From Acinetobacter sp. Ac_5812 (lineage in GTDB: Bacteria; Pseudomonadota; Gammaproteobacteria; Pseudomonadales; Moraxellaceae): a stretch of 64,000 nucleotides of DNA. Each line of letters starts with the position of its first letter. Position 1 is the stretch's first letter. Under the pieces are notes generated by a model. It worked only from the letters and a program-made list of their open reading frames with translations, ran no database searches and was not told where the DNA came from. Below are positions 54,118 through 62,666 of this stretch, piece after piece. The stretch covers positions 248,001-312,000 of the forward strand of contig NZ_LXUK01000005.1 in assembly GCF_013072695.1 (NCBI RefSeq), given 5' to 3'. The position numbers were made by a program, and so were the translations under genes.

Positions 54118-55371
54118 TTAAGCTTCTGAAGTTGCTTTTTGTTCAGCTTTTGGTGAATTGGCTTGCTTTTGTTGTTCAGCAGCTTTTGGTGCTGCATTTT
54201 GACCTTCAGCTGCTTTTGGTTGATAAGGTTTAGCAGACACTTCTTGTCCTTCTTTTACCTTGGCAACACCATCAACAACAACTTTATCACCAGCCTGTAA
54301 GCCTTCAGTTACAATCCAGTCTTGACCTTTGACACCCACAGTTTTAACTGGGCGTGTTTCGATCGCACCTTTTGCATTTACCACTAAAGCAATTGCTTGT
54401 CCTGTTGGTAAACGAGACACAGCTGCTTGAGGGATCAGATAAGCGTTTGGCAAAACTCCTTGCGAAATTTTAGCCGTTGCATACATACCTGGTAATAACA
54501 AATGGTTTGGATTTGAGAAGACTGCACGTAAAGTCACAGTACCTGTATCTGGATTCACACTTGCATCAGAGAAAGCAAGTTGACCTTCCACTGGGTACTC
54601 AGAACCATCTTCCAGCGTGATTTTGACACGGGTATTGTTGCTGTTATTCAAGCTGCCTTTGCTGAGTTGTTGGCGTAAACGCAATAATTCAGCACTCGAT
54701 TGATTGATATCAACATAGATTGGATCTAGTTGTTGAATCGTGACCAATGGATCAGCTTGGTTTGCAGTCACCAATGCACCTGGTGTCACCGAAGAACGGC
54801 TAGATTGACCAGAAATTGGTGCGCGAACAGTTGAGTAACCCAATGTAATTTCAGCATTTTTTAATGAAGCCTCAGATGCAGCTACATCAGCTTCAGCTAA
54901 TTTTACTTGAGCATTGATATCATCATATTCTTGTTTAGAAACCGCATTGGTTCCGACAAGTTGACGATAACGACCTTCTTTCACGCGTAAGGCATTTAGG
55001 TTCGCTTGTTGACGCAATAACGTTGCACGTGCACTGTCTGCAGTTGCACGGTTCGTATTGGCATCAATTTGATAAAGTGCTTGACCTGCTTGAACGTAGC
55101 TTCCTTCAGCAAATAATCGTTTTAAGATTACGCCACCTGTTTGAGGGCGTACTTCCGAAACTTGATATGCAGAGGTTCGTCCTGACAGTTCGACGTTTTG
55201 TTCAACGCTTTGTGGTTGCGCAACAATGACACCAACTTCTGGAGGTGGCATTTTTTGAGCAGCAGCAGCTTGCTGTGCATCTTTAGGATCTTTGCTACAA
55301 CCAACAAGCGCAATGCTTGTTGCTAATGCGCAAGCAGTTAGGGCTGGAGCCCAAAGCTTAGCCGACATCAT
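54118..55371 (-). CDS. adeI: RND periplasmic adaptor AdeI
   Basis: Membrane fusion lipoprotein of 417 residues. The signal MMSAKLWAPALTACALATS and lipobox ALVGC match AdeI. The lipoyl-like halves (VRPQTGGVILKRLFAEGSYVQAGQALYQID and TLGYSTVRAPISGQSS) flank a coiled-coil hairpin (about 100-170). The tail is Ala/Gln/Lys-rich. It overlaps the pap2 gene upstream by 14 bases, which suggests cotranscription with it. Confidence 0.94.
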   Translation of the reverse strand: MMSAKLWAPALTACALATSIALVGCSKDPKDAQQAAAAQKMPPPEVGVIVAQPQSVEQNVELSGRTSAYQVSEVRPQTGGVILKRLFAEGSYVQAGQALYQIDANTNRATADSARATLLRQQANLNALRVKEGRYRQLVGTNAVSKQEYDDINAQVKLAEADVAASEASLKNAEITLGYSTVRAPISGQSSRSSVTPGALVTANQADPLVTIQQLDPIYVDINQSSAELLRLRQQLSKGSLNNSNNTRVKITLEDGSEYPVEGQLAFSDASVNPDTGTVTLRAVFSNPNHLLLPGMYATAKISQGVLPNAYLIPQAAVSRLPTGQAIALVVNAKGAIETRPVKTVGVKGQDWIVTEGLQAGDKVVVDGVAKVKEGQEVSAKPYQPKAAEGQNAAPKAAEQQKQANSPKAEQKATSEA

Positions 55372-56008
55372 TATTCCACCTCAATTTAGATTTTTTATCT
55401 AAAAACAAATTGTTGCTGAAAGTGCTTTGATACAGCCCAAACCAAAGCAACGAAGTCCAAATCAACCCAATTCCCCAACCGGCAAGTACGTCAGTTGGGT
55501 AGTGAACCCCTGCATAGACTCTAGATATCCCCATGAAGATAAACCATAAAGTAGATACTAAAATGACACTGGTGCGATATTTATGTTGTTGACACAACAA
55601 CATAGCTAGACTCGCAAGGGTTGCAGCATAAAGGCTATGAGCACTTGGGAAGGATGCACCATAACTTTGAACCAAGTGATAAAACTCCATTGGTCTTGGC
55701 CGATCAATGCTCCATTTCAGAAGCCAACCAATCACAATGCTGCCACTGACACTTAAAGCGATAAACGTCACATTCTTATAATTTTTAATCCACGTTTGGT
55801 AAATACACAAAAATGTTGTTAAAAATAGTAAAAAAGGCATTCCACCGAGCCGAGAGAGCAGAACTGTCACATGATTAAGCGTAAATGAACGGTGTTCAAA
55901 AAAAGCTTGAACACTAAAAAGGTCTAAAGTTGATGCGTTGGAATTCATTAACCCAATCACACCGAGTCCTAAAAAAAAGCAACCAATACAAAGCAATAGG
56001 TATGGCAT
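55358..56008 (-). CDS. PAP2-family phosphatase overlapping adeI
   Basis: Membrane phosphatase of 216 residues with about six hydrophobic helices. Complete motifs: KWSIDRPRPMEF, SFPSAHSLYAAT, SRVYAGVHYPTDVLAG. Its 3' end overlaps the adeI start by 14 bases and no terminator intervenes, so it is the first gene of the adeIJK transcript. The physiological substrate (undecaprenyl pyrophosphate, lipid A or phosphatidate) is unknown. Confidence 0.88.
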   Translation of the reverse strand: MPYLLLCIGCFFLGLGVIGLMNSNASTLDLFSVQAFFEHRSFTLNHVTVLLSRLGGMPFLLFLTTFLCIYQTWIKNYKNVTFIALSVSGSIVIGWLLKWSIDRPRPMEFYHLVQSYGASFPSAHSLYAATLASLAMLLCQQHKYRTSVILVSTLWFIFMGISRVYAGVHYPTDVLAGWGIGLIWTSLLWFGLYQSTFSNNLFLDKKSKLRWNNDVG

Positions 56009-56057
56009 GCGCTACTCATTATTTGCTTAACCATTGTTCAGGGTTGTTGAGTGTTAG

Positions 56058-56081
56058 AAAGTGTACTCGCGAGTACACTTT
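56058..56081. promoter_or_regulatory. Perfect 24-bp palindrome, probable AdeN operator
   Basis: Half-site AAAGTGTACTCG followed by its exact reverse complement, 50 bp upstream of the pap2-adeIJK start. Known adeIJK operons are repressed by the TetR-type regulator AdeN, and such a palindrome is what a TetR dimer would bind. AdeN itself is not in the window. Confidence 0.8.
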
Positions 56082-56312
56082 TGGTCAAGTCTTGAAATTT
56101 TATGATAATTTCATTTTTGTGTTTTTTTAAGGTCTAGTAAAAAAACATAACAAAATTTGATGTATATCTCATTTTCAATTGATATCAGTATTTATTGAAA
56201 GAAGCTGTTTTTAACGTATTCGATTCATCATGAAAATCACAATATGCCATATAACATGATTCGACGAAAGTGAAAAAATAAACCACTTATTCAAAATACA
56301 TCATAAAATTCT

Positions 56313-56344
56313 TACATAGTTAGTGATGTAGAAGCATTTTTTGA
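56313..56344 (+). repeat. Imperfect copy of the recombinase-family gene 3' end
   Basis: AGTTAGTGATGT followed by a related stretch ending in a T-run; about 80% alike to 56536-56567 (which holds the stop codon and last codons of the gene at 56543). The copies are about 220 bp apart, in the same orientation. Confidence 0.55.
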
Positions 56345-56390
56345 TCTCTATCATTCCAAATCGAAATACGGACTCGTGTCATCGTATCTC

Positions 56391-56507
56391 CTTAGGGTAA
56401 AGGGGTACCATGGCTGAGAAGTGATCTATTGAATAATAGATGCTGGGAATACCAACCCATTTGAACTATTTTTGGTAGATGGATTATACGTAAAAATAGT
56501 TCAAATG
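56391..56507 (+). ncRNA. TPP-riboswitch-like element (orphan, possibly degenerate)
   Basis: On the plus strand the ordered pieces GGGGTACC (56402), GGCTGAGAA (56412), AATACC-AACCC and TTTGAAC (56448-56466), and TGGATTATACGTA (56480-56492) recall the thiamine pyrophosphate riboswitch core. After CTGAGA there is a 7-bp hairpin ATCTATT / AATAGAT. The expected P3 stem before CTGAGA is almost absent and the closing P1 strand is not clear. The downstream part forms a 16-bp perfect stem. No plus-strand gene follows, so it is an orphan, a relic, or a chance likeness. Confidence 0.35.
56458..56507. repeat. 16-bp perfect inverted repeat
   Basis: Arms CATTTGAACTATTTTT and AAAAATAGTTCAAATG with an 18-base loop. 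It may be part of a regulatory RNA on the plus strand or a 3' hairpin for the minus-strand gene at 56543; there is no T-run directly after the stem. Confidence 0.75.
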
Positions 56508-56542
56508 TTAGACTTGTACTTCGCTGTTTTTTCTGTACAAAG

Positions 56543-58591
56543 TTAGTGATGTGAAGATGCGTTTTTGCTTTGCTCTTCAACTTCTACGGGTTGCTTAGGT
56601 GGCCAGAAAAAATCGCTTGGTCGGGTTAAGAAATGCGTTGTCACTAACTTAGCTAAAGGCTTCCATTGTGCAAAACGAACACGACGTGCACGTAGAGCAA
56701 CAATAATGGTTAGGGTAAAGCTCACAAATAAGTTGGTTAAGCCGATTAGCATCACACCTAAAAATGACACTAAAATTAAACCAATGTCAGGACCACCAAT
56801 GGTCATTAAACCTTGGATAAAGTTGGCAGAAGCAAAGGCAATATGACGGATATCTAAAGGCAAGCCTAAAATAAATCCAATCGTTCCCATACTACCCAGC
56901 ATGATCCCGAACAAGAAGTTACCTGCCAATGCGCCGAGATTGGTCTCAATATAGTTGGCAAATTTATCCAACCGTTGTTGTCCCATCCAGCGTTTTAACC
57001 GTCGATGCTGCTTTAAGCGTGGACCGACTTTACGGTAAACTGCCAAGTTATCGAAATAACCAGCAATCAAGCCTGAGAAAAATAAACAAACACCTGCAAT
57101 TGCAGCATGTGGGACCGCCAGCGAGGTAAAAGGGTTGAGACTATGTAGCAATGCGGCTGATTTGGCATGATTGAGTAGTGGTTCACCGAGATTGTATTGC
57201 CATAAAAAGGTAATCAGTGCTGCAGTTGGGATTGCAATCGAGATATTGCCTAGAATTGCAATGAACTGAGTTCGGATAATATTAATAATCAATGCGGCCA
57301 GTTCGGCAATTTGTGCGGTCTTGCTGCCTTTTTGCTGCTGTACGGTTGACGCCAATGCTGCTGCAGTCATGGCAGGTTGTTTGGTCGCCACGGTAAAATG
57401 CAATACATGGATCAGCATAAAACCAAGCGCATAGTTCATACTATATAAAAAGGCATGACCAAACGGGGCTAATACTAAACGTGCCGTTAAAATTTTCAGC
57501 GTTGCCATGGTGGCAATGATTGCACCTGCACCCGCAGCCGCCTTGTACATACCAAAGAAGCCAGCTTTGTCGGTACTTACATAGTGTTCGCCTGTTTTAC
57601 TGGCGTTCTCAGTCACCTGTAAGGCAATCAACTCACTGGTTGAGGTTAATAAGTGACGAACACTTTTTTCATTGTAGTGTGCTTTGGTCAAATCGACGAT
57701 CAGCTCACCCAATGCGGTATAACGTGCATCATTTTGACTGGCTAATAAGGTCAGCAGCAGTTCAATACGGTCAATTGCCTGTTCTAACAGCGACAATAAA
57801 TAGGTCAGGCTGATGCTAACCCCAATCCGTTTGGTGGCGCGGCGAATTTTCAAGACCACTTCACGACACTGATCCAACATCACAAAGGCTTGCGAAGCAT
57901 CAGGTGGCGGCAAAACGACAACAGCATCTTGATCATCAATCTGCTTTTTATATTTCTCGATGAACTCTACGATTTCTCGGTTTTGTACCAGAAAAGGTGA
58001 TTCATATTCGGTAATTTCGGGTTGCGCATTAATAAATTCAGGATATAAACCGATACCACTAATTCGATAGGACAAGACCGTAATCGCTTTAATCAGCTCA
58101 TTTTTCGAAATCTGTTTTTCGATGGTATTACTTTGACTTTCACCTAATAGATTAAATAGCGTAATCCAGTCCTGATTCTCAATCAGATCGAGCCATTCAC
58201 TGTCATTTTCTTGGTGGAACACCTTCCCAATCAGGGTTTTCAGTTGTTGACCGTCTTCGACCAAAGGGAGGAAGTGCGCGCCTAAGCGTTGTCCCAACTG
58301 ATTCCAGAAACCATCCAGCGATAAAATTCCGCTGTCAGCATATAAGCTTAACTGTTTATATTGGCTAATCAGCTTGAGTAAGAAATTTTGCAGCAGGATT
58401 GCAGAGGTTGGAGTCAGTAATAATATTTTGATCAGCGCATGAATACGCTGTTTGACTTCATCCGTATCATTTGGATTTTTGGGGCGAATCCGATTGACCA
58501 GTTCAATCAGCAGTTGTTCGTCAAGAATAGCTTGAGGTTGGTCAAGCTGTTCCTGCATTTTTAGAAAAAGATCAGATAAGGTTAAATGCAT
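56543..58591 (-). CDS. Membrane protein of the 'site-specific recombinase' (Gcr) family
   Basis: Protein of 682 residues. The first half is soluble and helical; the second half (from about 345) has six or more hydrophobic helices. Segments such as GHYVSTDKAGFFGMYKAAAGAGAII, MNYALGFMLIHVLHFTVATKQPAMTAA, AGYFDNLAVYRKVGPRL and GNFLFGIMLGSMGTIGFILGLPLDIRHIAFASAN fit the family named after gonococcal gcr. The name is doubtful: no recombinase catalytic motif is visible and the layout is that of an integral membrane protein. It lies 14 bp downstream of ispB on the same strand, so cotranscription is likely. Confidence 0.75.
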   Translation of the reverse strand: MHLTLSDLFLKMQEQLDQPQAILDEQLLIELVNRIRPKNPNDTDEVKQRIHALIKILLLTPTSAILLQNFLLKLISQYKQLSLYADSGILSLDGFWNQLGQRLGAHFLPLVEDGQQLKTLIGKVFHQENDSEWLDLIENQDWITLFNLLGESQSNTIEKQISKNELIKAITVLSYRISGIGLYPEFINAQPEITEYESPFLVQNREIVEFIEKYKKQIDDQDAVVVLPPPDASQAFVMLDQCREVVLKIRRATKRIGVSISLTYLLSLLEQAIDRIELLLTLLASQNDARYTALGELIVDLTKAHYNEKSVRHLLTSTSELIALQVTENASKTGEHYVSTDKAGFFGMYKAAAGAGAIIATMATLKILTARLVLAPFGHAFLYSMNYALGFMLIHVLHFTVATKQPAMTAAALASTVQQQKGSKTAQIAELAALIINIIRTQFIAILGNISIAIPTAALITFLWQYNLGEPLLNHAKSAALLHSLNPFTSLAVPHAAIAGVCLFFSGLIAGYFDNLAVYRKVGPRLKQHRRLKRWMGQQRLDKFANYIETNLGALAGNFLFGIMLGSMGTIGFILGLPLDIRHIAFASANFIQGLMTIGGPDIGLILVSFLGVMLIGLTNLFVSFTLTIIVALRARRVRFAQWKPLAKLVTTHFLTRPSDFFWPPKQPVEVEEQSKNASSHH

Positions 58592-58605
58592 AGGCAGTCA
58601 GAAAA

Positions 58606-59583
58606 TTATTGTAGTCGATGTAAAGCCATTAAGGTCAAATTGATCAGTGCTTGGCGATATTCATTATCTGGCAGCGCTTTTAACGCTTCTAAAGCGGCAT
58701 CCGTTTCCTGTTGGGCACGTTTTTGACAGTAATCTAGGCCACCCGAGTGATGAACAATTTCAATCACTTTATCTAAATGCTCAACACCACCCGTTGCAAT
58801 ACTGCGACGAATGATCTCGTGATCCTCGCCAGTTGAATGGGCTAATGCCGAAATTAACGGTAAAGTTGGTTTTCCTTCCATTAAATCATCACCAATATTT
58901 TTACCTAATGTTTCAGCATCAGAGGTGTAATCTAAAATATCGTCGATAATTTGAAAGGCATTACCAAAATGACCTGCGAAGCGACGCAAAGGTTCACGGT
59001 ATTCTTCTGTTCCCGCTAGAATAGCTGCACCTTCGGTGGCAAGTTCGAATAAACGAGAGGTTTTACCGTGGATAATTCTTAAATAGGTTTCTTCTGTGGT
59101 TTCTGGTTGGTGCTGCGATTGAAGTTGGAGTACTTCACCTTCTGCAATTTCACAGGTGCCGGTCGAGAAATCTTTTAATAAGGTCATATTGTTTAAGTCG
59201 ACCAATAAATCAAAAGCTCGCGAGATTAGAAAGTCACCGACTAAAACCGCAGTTTGGTTATTCCAAGTGGCATTTGCTGTTGGGCGACCACGGCGCAAGT
59301 TCGATTCATCGACCACGTCATCATGAACCAAAGTTGCGGTGTGCAGCATTTCAATCACCGCAGCCAAATGCTGTGCCTGTTGCATATTGGCGAGTCCACA
59401 AGCACGCGCTGCCAATAAGCACATAATCGGACGCATGCGTTTGCCGCCTGCTTCCACCACGTGTTTGCTGACACTCATGACGAGGCCCACTTTTGAGCTA
59501 ATTCCTTCATTAATCAGGCGATCCATCGCAGCAAAATCTGTCGCAACAGGGGAGAGAATGTCTTGCTTAAAATCGATAACCAT
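58606..59583 (-). CDS. ispB: Octaprenyl/polyprenyl diphosphate synthase
   Basis: Makes the ubiquinone side chain; 325 residues. First aspartate-rich motif is LVHDDVVDES, with GGKRMRPIMCLLAA before it and RRGRPTAN after; the second is QIIDDILDY. The small residue pattern before the first motif (MLHTATLVHDD) fits a long-chain product. It is divergent from rplU-rpmA, the classic arrangement in gamma-proteobacteria. Confidence 0.93.
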   Translation of the reverse strand: MVIDFKQDILSPVATDFAAMDRLINEGISSKVGLVMSVSKHVVEAGGKRMRPIMCLLAARACGLANMQQAQHLAAVIEMLHTATLVHDDVVDESNLRRGRPTANATWNNQTAVLVGDFLISRAFDLLVDLNNMTLLKDFSTGTCEIAEGEVLQLQSQHQPETTEETYLRIIHGKTSRLFELATEGAAILAGTEEYREPLRRFAGHFGNAFQIIDDILDYTSDAETLGKNIGDDLMEGKPTLPLISALAHSTGEDHEIIRRSIATGGVEHLDKVIEIVHHSGGLDYCQKRAQQETDAALEALKALPDNEYRQALINLTLMALHRLQ

Positions 59584-60033
59584 ATGAAGAAAAACCTCGT
59601 ATAGATGGGTAGTGTTGCCAAGTGTATCAATTAATCTGTGACTAAACAGTTATACAGACTGCGTAATCTGTCATTTAAAACACGATGATGAGCTCTTTGG
59701 TCTTAAATTAGACAGAAAAAAGGGAAGTTCCCACCAAACGCCACTACTTTACTTATGGCATTGTAAAAACACAGTTTGTTATTGTCACAATTTGTTTTCA
59801 AAAATGTATTTCAAATTTTGATCAGAATCAATCAAAACAGTTCGCCATCAATCTAATTGATTTTGCTTAAAAATCCAAGCAAGTTATCGATATACATGTG
59901 TTTATGTAAAATCACTTGTCGTTTGATCAATTTTCACTTAAAATTTGTCCCCTTGTATAACCCCAGTGGCGTTCGTCTTAAGATCGGTATATCCCTTTAT
60001 CGGCACGACGACACGGGCAAGTTGGAGTACATT
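59584..60033. other. Divergent intergenic region ispB / rplU
   Basis: 450 bp without a gene. It holds the rplU promoter (59933-59961) and a leader of about 65 bases; the left 250 bp is AT-rich and holds the ispB promoter. The long open frame through it (from 59857) is an upstream extension of rplU, not coding. Confidence 0.6.
59933..59961 (+). promoter_or_regulatory. Sigma-70 promoter of rplU-rpmA
   Basis: -35 TTCACT (59933-59938), 17-bp spacer, -10 TATAAC (59956-59961). The predicted leader to the rplU ATG is about 65 bases. Confidence 0.6.
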
Positions 60034-60345
60034 ATGTACGCAGTAATCCAAAGCGGTGGTAAACAGCACCGTGTTGTTGAGGGTGAAACCCTTAAAGTAG
60101 AATTATTGAAAGCTGAAACTGGCGCGACTATTACGTTTGATGACGTATTAATGGTTGTTAACGGTGACAACATTCAAATCGGTGCTCCAGTTGTTGCTGG
60201 CGCAAAAGTAACTGCAGAAGTAGTTGGCCATGGTCGTCACGACAAAATCCGCATCATCAAAATGCGTCGTCGTAAACACTACCGTAAGCAACAAGGTCAC
60301 CGTCAATGGTTTACCGAGTTGAAAATTACTGGTATCGCAGGCTAA
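60034..60345 (+). CDS. rplU: Ribosomal protein bL21
   Basis: 50S subunit protein of 103 residues, exact family length. [18 protein letters not shown] is the universal start, and the C-terminal [16 protein letters not shown] stretch is the rRNA-binding tail. TTGGAG lies seven bases before the ATG. The frame extends far upstream but that part is non-coding leader. Codon use is typical of highly expressed genes. Confidence 0.97.
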   Translation: MYAVIQSGGKQHRVVEGETLKVELLKAETGATITFDDVLMVVNGDNIQIGAPVVAGAKVTAEVVGHGRHDKIRIIKMRRRKHYRKQQGHRQWFTELKITGIAG

Positions 60346-60363
60346 TACGAGGAGTAAATAGAC

Positions 60364-60618
60364 ATGGCAACTAAAAAAGCCGGTGGATCGACGAAGAACG
60401 GTCGTGATTCGAATCCTAAGATGTTAGGTGTTAAAGTTTACGGTGGTCAAACTGTAACTGCTGGTAACATCATCGTTCGTCAACGTGGTACTGAGTTCCA
60501 CGCTGGTGCAAATGTTGGTATGGGCCGTGACCATACTTTATTTGCTACTGCTGACGGCGTAGTAAAGTTTGAAGTGAAAGGTCAATTTGGCCGTCGCTAT
60601 GTAACTGTTGAAGCTTAA
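60364..60618 (+). CDS. rpmA: Ribosomal protein bL27
   Basis: 50S protein of 84 residues. The N-terminus [19 protein letters not shown] (reaching the peptidyl-transferase centre in the ribosome) and the [19 protein letters not shown] core are standard. It lacks the cleaved N-terminal extension seen in Firmicutes. It is 18 bp after rplU with GAGGAG as ribosome binding site. Confidence 0.97.
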   Translation: MATKKAGGSTKNGRDSNPKMLGVKVYGGQTVTAGNIIVRQRGTEFHAGANVGMGRDHTLFATADGVVKFEVKGQFGRRYVTVEA

Positions 60619-60634
60619 GTTTTAATAGTTCGAG

Positions 60635-60658
60635 AAAACCCGCTTTGAGCGGGTTTTT
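60635..60658 (+). terminator. Terminator after rpmA
   Basis: Stem AAAACCCGCT / AGCGGGTTTT with loop TTG and T-tract. Confidence 0.9.
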
Positions 60659-60685
60659 TTATGTATATCAATTTTGAATTGTAGA

Positions 60686-61555
60686 TTAGCTTGAAGCTTT
60701 TCCAAAGTTTCCTGTTTTTAAGTCCTCGTAGGCCTGTAAAATTTCTTCATAACTGTTCATCACAAAGAAACCATGTCCATTGATTGGTTCTTGTAAGGGC
60801 GGTGCGGATAAAAATAGCAGATCACAATCCTCTAAGGCAGTGATCACAACATCCGTATCAAAGCTCGACATCACCGCTAAGGCCTGTTCTTCCAATGTGT
60901 CTTCATGTTCAGTGAATTGAAGCTTGCCTTTACGTAAATAAATTAAAGTCGTGTCCCCATGTTGTGCAGGAAGTGTCAGTTGATGATCTTTATTTAGATG
61001 AACATCAAATACGTTCATTGGGCTAAATGTTTGGGCGATCCCCTGAATATTTTGAAACTGTCCAGCCACAATCCGGACATAGCCTGCATTCTGTTCGAGA
61101 GGCACTTTTGGGATCGTATTATTTAAGAGGCTTTGATAGCGAGGTGCTGACATTTTATTTTTTGCGGGAAGGTTGACCCACAATTGCAGCATTTCAAAGT
61201 ATCCACCACGCTCACGAAAAGCAGGGCTAAAATGTTCGGTATGCTGAATGCCAGAAGCTGCTGTCATCCATTGCACATCACCTTGTCCGATGACTCCACC
61301 TTGCCCCGTAGAATCTTGGTGTTGTAATTCACCAGCAAAAACAAAGGTCACGGTTTCAAAGCCACGGTGTGGATGTTCATTGACACCTTTTTTTGTGCTT
61401 TTGGGTGACAAGCGTCCCGGTCCTAGATGATCTAACAATAAAAAGGGCGAGGTGGTATTACCCAGTTCCTGATAAGAAAAGACTGAAAGGGCTGGATAAA
61501 AATCGCCAATCGCAAATCGTGTGTCATTCCGGTGGATAAAGGCAAGACTTTTCAT
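60686..61555 (-). CDS. Pirin-family cupin protein
   Basis: Bicupin of 289 residues. The N-terminal cupin has the metal-binding set HPHRGFETVTFVFAGELQHQDSTG and QWMTAASGIQHTEHF; the C-terminal half is shorter and ends near GHGFFVMNSYEEI. Pirins bind iron; some members act as quercetinase or redox sensors, others as regulators. Single gene, convergent with rpmA and divergent from lolA. Confidence 0.88.
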   Translation of the reverse strand: MKSLAFIHRNDTRFAIGDFYPALSVFSYQELGNTTSPFLLLDHLGPGRLSPKSTKKGVNEHPHRGFETVTFVFAGELQHQDSTGQGGVIGQGDVQWMTAASGIQHTEHFSPAFRERGGYFEMLQLWVNLPAKNKMSAPRYQSLLNNTIPKVPLEQNAGYVRIVAGQFQNIQGIAQTFSPMNVFDVHLNKDHQLTLPAQHGDTTLIYLRKGKLQFTEHEDTLEEQALAVMSSFDTDVVITALEDCDLLFLSAPPLQEPINGHGFFVMNSYEEILQAYEDLKTGNFGKASS

Positions 61556-61845
61556 GAATGATGCTGGTTAAAATCATTAGCTTTAGCTTATCAAATGCTG
61601 GTGATTCGTCTAGATTCACGCTGAGCAATAATTTTCCCTGATCAGACATTGACGAATGCAGTCGGTGAATGGTCGAAATGTTAATTTTCGTTCTTACAAT
61701 CTCTACATAAAGGCTGCAACTTCATACATAATGCAGAACTTTGCGACACGAATTACACAAAACCGTTGCTTTTCTTCATTTTTTTAATGATCAAAAACAG
61801 TAAGATGTCGTCATACCAGTAGAAATCTGATAGAAGGTTGTTTTT
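61556..61845. other. Divergent intergenic region pirin / lolA
   Basis: 290 bp with promoters for both genes presumably; the AT-rich stretch before lolA follows the usual promoter look. No operator recognised. Confidence 0.45.
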
Positions 61846-62544
61846 ATGAATTTCGTAAAAAAAATGGCTTATGCTGCAACAATAAGTGCTATGACACTTG
61901 CTCCTGTTGTGAGTAGTCAGGTCTTCGCTGCACCCGTTGCTGCATCAGCTCAGCAAGCAACCACCAGTTTGGTTCAACAGTTATCTGGCTTGCAAAGATT
62001 CACCGCAGATTTTGAACAAACCACAAAAGTAGCAACAGGTAATAAAGCAGTACAAAAAAAAGGTTTAACTGCTCAGCACATGAATCAGGCTTTTAAAGGG
62101 ACAATGAAAGTTGAACGTCCTGGGAAATTTTATTGGGAAACCACCAGCCCAGCCAAACAAACTATTGTGACCACGGGGAAAGTAGTATGGATTTATGATC
62201 CAGACTTGCAGCAAGCCGTGCGTCAAAGCTTAGATGATCAAATTGCCAATACCCCAGCATTATTGTTATCGGGCAATACCAACCAGATCATGCAGTCTTA
62301 TCGTGTGACTCAACCAGACCGTACCAAACTGTATTACACCTTGTATCCAAAGCAGGAAGATGGCGCATTCCAAAGCTTAACCATTAGTTTTGGTGGCAAT
62401 AAAGCACCGAATTTGATGGTATTACAAGACTCTTTAGGTCAAACCACTTATGTCCGTTTTAGTAATATTAAAGTGAATCAGGCGATTCCAGCATCAGTGT
62501 TTAATTTCACACCGCCTAAAGGCACCGATATTATTGATCAGTAA
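61846..62544 (+). CDS. lolA: Outer-membrane lipoprotein carrier protein LolA
   Basis: Periplasmic chaperone that carries lipoproteins from LolCDE to LolB; 232 residues, with a signal peptide ending near VFA-APVAA. Conserved parts are LSGLQRFTADFEQTT, GTMKVERPGKFYWETTSPAKQTIVTTGKVVWIYDPDLQQA and the C-terminal SVFNFTPPKGTDIID. An insertion of about ten residues after DFEQTTKVATGN is visible relative to E. coli. A strong ribosome binding site is not obvious (AGAAGG upstream). Confidence 0.93.
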   Translation: MNFVKKMAYAATISAMTLAPVVSSQVFAAPVAASAQQATTSLVQQLSGLQRFTADFEQTTKVATGNKAVQKKGLTAQHMNQAFKGTMKVERPGKFYWETTSPAKQTIVTTGKVVWIYDPDLQQAVRQSLDDQIANTPALLLSGNTNQIMQSYRVTQPDRTKLYYTLYPKQEDGAFQSLTISFGGNKAPNLMVLQDSLGQTTYVRFSNIKVNQAIPASVFNFTPPKGTDIIDQ

Positions 62545-62560
62545 CTCTCCGCTTGACTTG

Positions 62561-62587
62561 AAAAGCCGCACATGTTGCGGCTTTTTT
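62561..62587 (+). terminator. Terminator after lolA
   Basis: Stem AAAAGCCGCA / TGCGGCTTTTTT with a short loop. Confidence 0.85.
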
Positions 62588-62666
62588 GATATGAAGTTTG
62601 GATACATTTTTTAATTTCATCTTGGGGCAAGGCTTTGTATAGTGAAGAAAAACATCAGAGACTTGC

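Larger units (their letters stand above)
56009..56542. other. Intergenic region pap2-adeIJK / recombinase-family gene
   Basis: 534 bp. It holds the efflux-operon promoter with a perfect 24-bp palindrome (56058-56081), AT-rich DNA, a 28-bp imperfect copy of the downstream gene's 3' end (about 56313-56344), and the TPP-riboswitch-like element with a 16-bp inverted repeat (56391-56507). Confidence 0.7.

Noticed and set aside
59857-60033. 59-codon N-terminal extension of rplU
   Set aside because: L21 starts at [10 protein letters not shown] with a good ribosome binding site; the extension overlaps the promoter and has no conserved sequence.
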